Shown: positions 57,907-64,000 of the stretch, piece after piece | Position numbering within the stretch: the stretch's first letter is position 1 | How the letters are laid out: each line of letters starts with the position of its first letter | Source of the DNA: Variovorax sp. V213 | GTDB lineage: Bacteria; Pseudomonadota; Gammaproteobacteria; Burkholderiales; Burkholderiaceae_C | Direction: 5' to 3' | NCBI RefSeq assembly: GCF_041154455.1 | Contig: NZ_AP028664.1 | Location: 2,543,001-2,607,000, forward strand | Length of the DNA: 64,000 bases | Translations under genes and position numbers: made by a program | Notes under the pieces: generated by a model | Database searches by the model: none | What the model saw: the letters and a program-made list of their open reading frames with translations, nothing else | Told to the model about the DNA's origin: nothing

Positions 57907-59088
57907 ATGCGAACACAGGTCGCGATCATCGGCGCGGGCCCGGCCGGCCTGCTTCTCGGGCAGCTGCTTTTCAAGGCGGGCATCGACAACATCATCGTGG
58001 AACGCCAGAGCGGCGACTACGTGCTGGGGCGCATCCGCGCGGGCGTTCTTGAGCAAGTGACCATGGATCTCCTGGCGCGCGCCGGCGTCGATGCGCGCGC
58101 CAAGACCGAAGGGCTGCCGCACGAAGGCATCGAACTGCTGTTCAAGGGAGCGCGGCATCGCATCGACCTCCATGGCCTCACAGGCGGGAAGCAGGTCACC
58201 GTGTATGGCCAGACCGAGGTGACGCGCGACCTGATGGAGGCGCGTTCGGCCGAAGGCCTGACCACGATCTACAGCGCCGCCAATGTCAGCCTTCACGACT
58301 TCGATTCGCAGCGCCCGCGCGTGCGCTACGAGAAAGACGGCCAGGCGCACGAGATCGAATGCGACTTCATCGCCGGCTGCGACGGCTACCACGGCGTGAG
58401 CCGCGCCAGCGTGCCCGCCGACGCCATCCAGACCTACGAGAAGATCTACCCCTTCGGCTGGCTCGGCGTGCTGGCCGACGTGCCGCCGGTGTCGCACGAA
58501 CTCATCTATGCCAACACCGAGCGCGGCTTTGCGCTGTGCAGCATGCGCAGCGCCGCGCGCAGCCGCTACTACGTGCAGGTGCCGACCGAAGAGCGGGTGG
58601 AGAACTGGAGCGACGAGGCCTTCTGGAACGAACTGCGCGCGCGGCTCGACCCCGAGGCGCGCCAGCGGCTGGTGACCGGTCCTTCGCTCGAAAAAAGCAT
58701 CGCACCGCTGCGCAGCTTCGTTGCCGAACCGATGCGCTTCGGCTCGCTGTTCCTGGCCGGCGACGCCGCGCACATCGTGCCGCCAACCGGCGCCAAGGGG
58801 CTCAACCTCGCAACGGCCGACGTGGGCTATCTGTCGCGCGCGTTCGAGATCTTCTACGGCGAAAAATCGCCCTCCGCACTCGACCGGTATTCAGACCTCT
58901 GCCTGCGCCGGGTCTGGAAGGCCGAGCGCTTCTCGTGGTGGTTTACCTCGCTGATGCACCGCTTCCCGGAGACCGGCGCGTTCGGCCAGAAGATCCAGGA
59001 AGCCGAACTCGACTACCTCGTGCATTCGCAGGCCGCCGCCACCGCGCTGGCGGAGAACTACGTGGGCCTGCCGCTCGAAGACTTCTAG
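57907..59088 (+). CDS. pobA: 4-Hydroxybenzoate 3-monooxygenase PobA
   Basis: Flavoprotein hydroxylase of 393 residues that turns 4-hydroxybenzoate into protocatechuate with NADPH and O2. FAD motif VAIIGAGPAGLLLGQLLFKAGIDNIIVE is at the N-terminus. The GRIRAGVLEQVTMDLLARAGVD block, the FIAGCDGYHGVSR motif and GDAAHIVPPTGAKGLNLATADV are all conserved, as is the C-terminal LVHSQAAATALAENYVGLPL. Length matches the family. It is divergent from its likely regulator. No protocatechuate dioxygenase genes are in the window. Confidence 0.95.
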   Translation: MRTQVAIIGAGPAGLLLGQLLFKAGIDNIIVERQSGDYVLGRIRAGVLEQVTMDLLARAGVDARAKTEGLPHEGIELLFKGARHRIDLHGLTGGKQVTVYGQTEVTRDLMEARSAEGLTTIYSAANVSLHDFDSQRPRVRYEKDGQAHEIECDFIAGCDGYHGVSRASVPADAIQTYEKIYPFGWLGVLADVPPVSHELIYANTERGFALCSMRSAARSRYYVQVPTEERVENWSDEAFWNELRARLDPEARQRLVTGPSLEKSIAPLRSFVAEPMRFGSLFLAGDAAHIVPPTGAKGLNLATADVGYLSRAFEIFYGEKSPSALDRYSDLCLRRVWKAERFSWWFTSLMHRFPETGAFGQKIQEAELDYLVHSQAAATALAENYVGLPLEDF

Positions 59089-59486
59089 CCGGCCGCTTCG
59101 AGCGTCTTCTTCATCGCCACGCCCCCCTGCGCCATCATCGGTTCGATGTAGGCGGCCAGCTCGTCGGGCAGCACGTCGGTGACCCAGACGAAGCGCGAGC
59201 GCTCTTCGCCCAGCGCGAACACCTGGGCCGAGGCGTGGTGATGGCTGGCCTTGCCGCCGGTCACGGTGTAGGCCAGCCGGCGGTTGGACTCGTCGATGCC
59301 CACGAGCAGTTCGCGCGCCACCAGGCCGTTGGCAAAACTCACGATGCGGGCGCCCTGCCCGTCCAGCTTGCAATCGGTCAGAAAGCCGGGCGCGAGGCGC
59401 GTGTGCACGGCGCCAAAGTCGCGCAGCGCGTCCCAGACGCGCGAGGCATCGGCTTCGACAATGAATTCCTTGTAGATCGTTGCCAT
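59085..59486 (-). CDS. SRPBCC (START-like) family protein
   Basis: Small helix-grip protein of 133 residues with a hydrophobic ligand cavity (polyketide cyclase/dehydrase type). Seen: IYKEFIVEADASRVWDALRDFGAVHTRLAPGFLTDCKLDG, RIVSFANGLVARELLVGIDESNRRLAYTVTGG and the C-terminal helix LAAYIEPMMAQGGVAMKKTLEAA. Ligand unknown. It overlaps the end of pobA by four bases, convergent. It is followed in the other direction by the AraC gene. Confidence 0.85.
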   Translation of the reverse strand: MATIYKEFIVEADASRVWDALRDFGAVHTRLAPGFLTDCKLDGQGARIVSFANGLVARELLVGIDESNRRLAYTVTGGKASHHHASAQVFALGEERSRFVWVTDVLPDELAAYIEPMMAQGGVAMKKTLEAAG

Positions 59487-59551
59487 GGTTGTCCGCCTTC
59501 AGGGGCAGCCCGCCTCATGGAAGCGCCGGCTCGCGGCAAGGTCTCTGACTT

Positions 59552-60463
59552 TCAGTCCGATGTGGTCGTACATGGCGATGACTTTCTGCTCGATGAATGA
59601 ATCAGGCGGTCATCATTGAGCAGGGCTGCCAATCGGTCTTGGAAAATCTTGCGATCGCCCCTGGCGGCCTGGCGAAAGCCGCGCGGCGACACACCGGCCG
59701 CGCGGTGAAAGGTGCGGACGAAGTTGCTCAGGTCGGCAAAGCCCACCTCGAACGCCACGTCGGTCACGGGCCGGTCGTCGTCCGCGAGCAGGCGCGCCGC
59801 ATGGCGCAGCCGGGAGCGAACCAGGTACTGGTGCGGCGTGACGCCAAGCGCCTGCGAAAAGAGGCGCAGGAAATGGAACGGGCTCAGGCCGGCCTCGGAC
59901 GCCGCCCCTTCAAGGCCGATCTCGTCGCGCGAGTGCGCATCGATCCATAGGGCGGCATCCACCGCGCGGCGCCTGTCGCGCGGTGCGGCGGACTGCGGCG
60001 CCGGCTTGGCGCGTCCGCTCACCACCTCGACGAACCGGCTGGCAAACCACATGCCGAGCTCGTCCAGGCCGACGTCGGTCTGGCCCTCGGTCGCGACCTG
60101 CGCGAGTTCGCCGAGCACCATGAGTTCGGGCAACGGCGGCAGCCCCCCGGTGCGCCAGGTCCGCTGGTCGCCGCCGATCAGGTCGACGAAGCCGGGCGAC
60201 AGGTGGAACGCCAGGCATTCGTCGCCGCAAACATGATGGTCATGGGTGCAGATGTATTCGTCGCCCGGGCAACCCACCAGCACCGAGCCGGCCACCAGTT
60301 CATAGGCGTTGCCACGCGTCCGATAGCCGAAGCTCCCCTTTCGCACGTACGAAACGGAGTAGTCGACGTGCATCTCGGTGAATGGCTGCGCATCGGGACC
60401 CGCGTCGCATCGGTAGCTGGACACGCGGATGGGTTCGGTCCGCAGTTCGGTGGTGACGAGCAT
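59552..60463 (-). CDS. AraC family transcriptional regulator
   Basis: Regulator of 303 residues. A cupin-like N-terminal region (VSSYRCDAGPDAQPFTEMHVDYSVSYVRKGSFGYRTRG) contains CPGDEYICTHDHHVCGDECLAFH with clustered His and Cys that could bind metal. The C-terminal double HTH is near residues 180-275 (EAGLSPFHFLRLFSQALGVTPHQYLVRSRLRHAARLLADDDRPVTDVAFEVGFADLSNFVRTFHRAAGVSPRGFR). Target unknown; the molybdenum hydroxylase gene 31 bp upstream on the same strand and the SRPBCC gene downstream are the nearest candidates. Confidence 0.9.
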   Translation of the reverse strand: MLVTTELRTEPIRVSSYRCDAGPDAQPFTEMHVDYSVSYVRKGSFGYRTRGNAYELVAGSVLVGCPGDEYICTHDHHVCGDECLAFHLSPGFVDLIGGDQRTWRTGGLPPLPELMVLGELAQVATEGQTDVGLDELGMWFASRFVEVVSGRAKPAPQSAAPRDRRRAVDAALWIDAHSRDEIGLEGAASEAGLSPFHFLRLFSQALGVTPHQYLVRSRLRHAARLLADDDRPVTDVAFEVGFADLSNFVRTFHRAAGVSPRGFRQAARGDRKIFQDRLAALLNDDRLIHSSSRKSSPCTTTSD

Positions 60464-60494
60464 TCCAATTCACCTGCTACGAGCGCCCCAAGCC

Positions 60495-62828
60495 TCAGTC
60501 CACAGTGTGCATGGCCTGCCATACCCGCGACGGGCTCAGCGGCATGTGCAGGCGCGGCGTGCCGTTCGCGAGGCCGTTGCGGGCGAAGGCATCGGCCACG
60601 GCGTTGACGATGGTCGGCGTGGCTCCGATGGTGCCCAGTTCGCCCACGCCTTTCACGCCCAGCGGATTGTTGGTGCACGGCGTCGACTCGTCCATTTCCA
60701 TGTGGAACATGGTCTCGACGATGTCCGCGCGCGGCGCGGCGTAGTCCATCAGGCTGCCGGTGAGGGGCTGGCCTGTTTCGTTGTCGTACACCACCTGCTC
60801 GTACAGCGCCTGCCCGATGCCCTGCACCGCGCCGCCTTCGAGCTGGCCGCGCACGATCATCGGGTTGACCACGCGGCCCACGTCGTTGACCGAGCTGTAG
60901 GCCACCACGCTGATCTCGCCCGTCGGCGGATCGAGTTCGATCTCGCAGATGTGGCAGCCGTTGGGCCAGGTCGGGCCCGCCACGGTGCTGGTGGAGTCGA
61001 CGAAGATTTCGCGCTCGGGCTGCTTGCCCGCCAGTTCGAACAGGTCGAGCTCCAGGTCGGTGCCGGCCACGGAGAACACGCCGCGGGTGTAGGTCACGTC
61101 GTCGGGGGACGCCTCGAACTCCTGGGCCGCGAGTTCGCGTGCCTTGTCGATGGTGCGTTCGGCGCCGATGCGAACCGCCGAGCCGCCGGTGAACAGCGAG
61201 CGGGAACCGGCGCTGCCGAAGCCGTCGCCGCGGTCGGTGTCACCGAGCACCACGCGCACCTTCTCGATCGGCACGCCGAAGGCATCGACCGCCAGCTGTG
61301 CGAGCGAGGTGGCAATTCCCTGCCCCATCGCGTTGACGGCGGAGAAAACCTCGATCACGCCGTCGGCCTGCACCGAGACCGTGACGCGCTCCTCGAACAC
61401 ATTGCCGCCGGTCCACTCGAGAAAGGTGGCAATGCCCAGGCCGCGGTGCTTGCCCTGCCGGGCGGACTCGGCCGCGCGGCCCTCGAAGCCGTTCCAGTCG
61501 GCCAGCGCCAGCGCCTGGTCCATCACCGACTCGAACTTGCCCGTGTCGTAGGTCTGCGCCATCGGGTTGGTGTAGGGCATCTGCTCGGGCCGGATGAAGT
61601 TGCGGCGGCGCAGTGCGACACGGTCGATACCGGTCTGGCGCGCGGCCTCGTCCATCAACCGCTCGATGGTGAAGATCGCCTCGGGCCGGCCCGCGCCGCG
61701 GTAGGCGCCCGTCGGCGCGGTGTTGGTGAGCACCGCCTTGAAATGGAAGTCGATGGTCTGGATGTCGTAGACGCTGGTCTGCACCCAGGGGCCGATCAAG
61801 AGCTGGATCGCGACGCCGGTGCCGGTGGCATAAGCGCCCACATTGGCGAGCGTCTTGATGCGCAGCGCGAGGATCTTTCCGTCGGCATCGAGCGCGAGTT
61901 CGGCCTTGGCCTCGATGTCCCGGCCGTGCGCGCTCGAAAGAAACTCCTCGCTGCGGTCGGCCACCCATTTCACGGGCCGCTTGACCTGCAGTGCGGCATA
62001 GGCCACTGCGATGTCTTCGGGATAGGCGCCGGTCTTCATGCCGAAACCGCCGCCCACGTCACCCACCACCACGCGCACCTTTTCCTTTGCGAGGCCGATG
62101 GCGGCGCAGATCGAATCGCGCACGCCCGAGGGCATCTGGGTGCTCATGCGGATGGTGAGGCGATCGGACTCGGCGTCATGCGCCGCGAGCACCGAGCGCG
62201 GCTCGATGGTGAGCGCCACGACGCGCTGGTTGACCACGTCGAGCGCCACCACATGGCGGGCCTTGGCAAAGGCGGCCGTTGCGGCGTCGCTGCTGCCGTG
62301 GCGCATTTCGGCCGCGATGTTGCCCGTGGCCTCCCCGCACAGCAACGGCGCGCCGTCGGCGGTTGCGCTTGCGAGATCGACCACCATGGGAAGTTCTTCG
62401 TAGTCGACCACCACGGCTTCGGAGGCATCGCGGGCCTGCTGGACCGTTTCGGCCACCACTGCGGCCACCGCTTCGCCCACGAAGCGGGTTCGGTCGTGCG
62501 CCATGGCGAATCGCGGGGGGCTCGCGCAATCGCTGCCGTCGGCTCGTTTGAAGCCCACGGCGCCCGGCATCGGCTTGACGCCGGCCTCGGCCAGTTCGGC
62601 TCCGGTGATCACGCGCAGCACGCCGGGCATGGCAACCGCGGCAGAGATGTCGATCGAGACGATGCGCGCGTGCGGATAGGGAGACCGGAGGAACACCAGA
62701 TGTGTCTGGCCGGGAGGCGCGACGTCGTCCGTGTAGCGGCCTTGGCCGGCAAGCAGGCTCTCGTCCTCGAGGCGGCGCACTGCATGGCCGCTGCCGAAAC
62801 GCGTGGGGTTGGATTCAGTAGTCAACAT
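60495..62828 (-). CDS. Xanthine dehydrogenase-family molybdenum hydroxylase, large subunit (CoxL-like, form II)
   Basis: Molybdopterin-binding catalytic subunit of 777 residues. Seen: the N-terminal a/b hammerhead domain (GQGRYTDDVAPPGQTHLVFLRSPYPHARI), GDVGGGFGMKTGAYPEDIAVAYAA, the active-site loop GAYRGAGRPEA near residue 375, and the catalytic glutamate Glu730 in VKGVGELGTIGATP. The loop is AYRGAGR, not the AYRCSFR of true CO dehydrogenase, so this is a form II type of unknown substrate (purine, aldehyde or N-heterocycle). The usual FAD and 2Fe-2S subunit genes are not adjacent. The AraC gene follows 31 bp downstream. Confidence 0.9.
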   Translation of the reverse strand: MLTTESNPTRFGSGHAVRRLEDESLLAGQGRYTDDVAPPGQTHLVFLRSPYPHARIVSIDISAAVAMPGVLRVITGAELAEAGVKPMPGAVGFKRADGSDCASPPRFAMAHDRTRFVGEAVAAVVAETVQQARDASEAVVVDYEELPMVVDLASATADGAPLLCGEATGNIAAEMRHGSSDAATAAFAKARHVVALDVVNQRVVALTIEPRSVLAAHDAESDRLTIRMSTQMPSGVRDSICAAIGLAKEKVRVVVGDVGGGFGMKTGAYPEDIAVAYAALQVKRPVKWVADRSEEFLSSAHGRDIEAKAELALDADGKILALRIKTLANVGAYATGTGVAIQLLIGPWVQTSVYDIQTIDFHFKAVLTNTAPTGAYRGAGRPEAIFTIERLMDEAARQTGIDRVALRRRNFIRPEQMPYTNPMAQTYDTGKFESVMDQALALADWNGFEGRAAESARQGKHRGLGIATFLEWTGGNVFEERVTVSVQADGVIEVFSAVNAMGQGIATSLAQLAVDAFGVPIEKVRVVLGDTDRGDGFGSAGSRSLFTGGSAVRIGAERTIDKARELAAQEFEASPDDVTYTRGVFSVAGTDLELDLFELAGKQPEREIFVDSTSTVAGPTWPNGCHICEIELDPPTGEISVVAYSSVNDVGRVVNPMIVRGQLEGGAVQGIGQALYEQVVYDNETGQPLTGSLMDYAAPRADIVETMFHMEMDESTPCTNNPLGVKGVGELGTIGATPTIVNAVADAFARNGLANGTPRLHMPLSPSRVWQAMHTVD

Positions 62829-63045
62829 GGTCCTCTTGGGCTGGCCATCCGCCAGGCAACACTGGCCTTGCGGGTCCGATGGAGAGCAAATGGAAGCAGC
62901 ACTATATGGGCTCTTGGATATTCCCGTGCGCTTCGCAGGCGGAGCCGGTGGCTTGCAGGCCCCAGTCGTTTGTCATCCCGCCGGAGAACGGCCATTTTCT
63001 GCCACGTGGATGAAGCGCGCCGCGAAGCCGTGTATACCTACGGCC

Positions 63046-63801
63046 ATGCAACAACTGCCTTGGCTCGAACCCGGCGACGCGCTGCCCGACCCTGCATCCG
63101 CCTGGGGCGACGCCGACCCCGTACCTGGGCTGCTCGCTGCCGGCGGGGCGCTCGATGTGGATACCCTGGTTCAGGCCTACAGCCGATGCGTCTTCCCGTG
63201 GTTCAGCGAAGACCAGCCGATTCTCTGGTGGAGCCCGGACCCGCGCATGGTGCTCCAGGTGGCTGAATTCAAGCTCCACAGGTCCCTGCGCAAGACCCTC
63301 ACCCGCTTCGCACAGACCCCCGGCTGCGAAGTGCGCATCGACCACGATTTTTCGGCGGTCATCAAGGCCTGCTCGCAATCGCCGCGCACCGGCCAGTCGG
63401 GCACCTGGATCGTCCCGGACATGGTGAACGCCTACATGGCGCTGCATCGGGCCGGCCACGCGCACAGCGTGGAAACCTGGATCGACGGAGAGCTCGTGGG
63501 CGGTCTCTACTGCGTCGGGCTCGGCCGCGCGGTTTTCGGCGAATCGATGTTCACCCGCCGTCCCGACGCCTCGAAGATCGCGCTGGCGGCCCTGGTCTGC
63601 CTGTGCCGGCGCTTCCAGGTGCGGATGATCGACTGCCAGCAGAACACCTCCCACCTGGCGAGCCTGGGAGCCCGGGAGATGTCGCGCGCAAGCTTCGTGG
63701 CGCACGTGGCCAAGGCACGCGAACAGGAAGGGCCACAGTGGCATTTCGAGCCCGTATACTGGACAGAACTCCTTTCCACGCGGCCTTCTGAATCGACGTG
63801 A
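63046..63801 (+). CDS. aat: Leucyl/phenylalanyl-tRNA--protein transferase
   Basis: N-degron enzyme of 251 residues that attaches Leu or Phe from tRNA to proteins with N-terminal Lys or Arg, marking them for ClpAP. Seen: LLAAGGALDVDTLVQAYSRCVFPWFSEDQPILWWSPDPRMVL, GCEVRIDHDFSAVIKAC, TWIVPDMVNAYMALHRAGHAHSVETWIDGELVGGLYCVGLGRAVFGESMF and IDCQQNTSHLASLGAREMSRASF. The ATG at MQQLPW is preferred. Its stop overlaps the GTG of ate (GTGA), so the two N-degron transferases are coupled. Confidence 0.95.
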   Translation: MQQLPWLEPGDALPDPASAWGDADPVPGLLAAGGALDVDTLVQAYSRCVFPWFSEDQPILWWSPDPRMVLQVAEFKLHRSLRKTLTRFAQTPGCEVRIDHDFSAVIKACSQSPRTGQSGTWIVPDMVNAYMALHRAGHAHSVETWIDGELVGGLYCVGLGRAVFGESMFTRRPDASKIALAALVCLCRRFQVRMIDCQQNTSHLASLGAREMSRASFVAHVAKAREQEGPQWHFEPVYWTELLSTRPSEST

Positions 63802-64000
63802 CGCACCTCAAGGATCTCCCGCTTCACACGCTGCAGTTCTACGCGACGGCGCCCTATCCCTGCAGCTACCTGCCCGATCGCCAGGCCCGGTCGCAGGTGG
63901 CCACGCCCAGCCACCTGATTCACAACGACGCGTATTCCGACCTCGTGCTCAGCGGATTCCGGCGCAGCGGAATGTTCACCTACAGGCCCTACTGCGACGG
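63798..64000 (+). CDS. ate: Arginyl-tRNA--protein transferase (partial, runs off the window)
   Basis: First 67 residues only. The N-terminus (HLKDLPLHTLQFYATAPYPCSYLPDRQARSQVATP...YSDLVLSGFRRSGMFTYRPYCD) matches the bacterial aspartate/glutamate arginyl- or leucyltransferase (Ate/Bpt) family, including the conserved Cys of YPCSYL and the RRSG-YRP-C block. GTG start, overlapping the aat stop. The bacterial Bpt form transfers Leu to N-terminal Asp/Glu; the visible part cannot distinguish them. Confidence 0.92.
   Translation, partial: MTHLKDLPLHTLQFYATAPYPCSYLPDRQARSQVATPSHLIHNDAYSDLVLSGFRRSGMFTYRPYCD

Noticed and set aside
60495..62828. Calling the gene an aerobic CO dehydrogenase (coxL form I)
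   Set aside because: The active-site loop is AYRGAGR and not AYRCSFR, so CO oxidation is not supported.
60429..63266. Long plus-strand open frame opposite the molybdenum hydroxylase
   Set aside because: It is a mirror of the real minus-strand gene; His/Arg/Gly-rich and without family motifs.

Overview
The window is high-GC, gene-dense bacterial chromosome and looks like Variovorax or a very close member of the Comamonadaceae (Betaproteobacteria). The best pointers are a 434-residue aminotransferase that keeps Arg41, Lys267 and Arg398 at the positions I recall for the beta-phenylalanine aminotransferase of Variovorax paradoxus, the sulfonate, peptide, aromatic and TRAP uptake genes typical of the group, and GC-rich intergenic hairpin repeats. 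I see no insertion sequence, phage, CRISPR array or replication origin. Family assignments come from motif recognition and memory, not from a search.

Layout. (1) 1-6.7 kb, minus strand: sulfur scavenging. A sulfate-binding protein, the FMN reductase SsuE, a 44-residue membrane ORF, two SsuA-type binding proteins, the monooxygenase SsuD, permease SsuC and ATPase SsuB (cut by the window edge). (2) 6.8-15.7 kb: housekeeping and repair genes (yggX, mnmC, transglutaminase, a lipoprotein hydrolase, an exported MsrA, class I aldolase, and an FAD oxidoreductase divergent from a LysR regulator). (3) 16-25.3 kb, plus strand: one long operon with an RpiR regulator, isoaspartyl peptidase, a complete GsiABCD peptide/glutathione importer, a DmpA-type beta-aminopeptidase and a DppA-type D-aminopeptidase. 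(4) 25.6-32.1 kb: assimilatory sulfate reduction (cysI, a DUF934 gene, cysH, cysD, cysN), followed by a 7Fe ferredoxin and a ferredoxin-NADP reductase. (5) 32.1-35.8 kb: beta-phenylalanine aminotransferase divergent from a TetR regulator across a perfect 25-bp palindrome, then a DUF1326/DUF2182 pair. (6) 35.9-43.7 kb: thiamine region: TPP riboswitch, CytX transporter, thiD on the opposite strand, thiO-thiS-thiG-thiE and a TonB-dependent receptor. (7) tRNA-Asn with its promoter and terminator. (8) 44.6-51.2 kb: a LysR-controlled catabolic operon with an SDR, a TRAP transporter and a two-subunit transketolase. (9) 51.2-53.4 kb: a patch of small uncharacterised genes with a 5'-truncated WYL-regulator remnant. 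(10) 53.4-57 kb: Do-type protease and a two-component system. (11) 57-64 kb: IclR regulator divergent from pobA, an SRPBCC protein, an AraC regulator, an orphan molybdenum hydroxylase large subunit, and the aat-ate N-degron pair (ate cut by the edge).

How the parts fit. Regions 1 and 4 form a sulfur economy: sulfonates are imported and desulfonated to sulfite, sulfate is activated and reduced to sulfite, and CysI reduces sulfite to sulfide. No CysJ flavoprotein lies here; a ferredoxin and its reductase do. Region 6 joins salvage (CytX, ThiD, possibly the TonB receptor) with thiazole synthesis and coupling. Region 8 is the most open-ended: uptake, oxidation and ketol transfer without a recognisable kinase, which suggests an unphosphorylated polyol or ketose as substrate.
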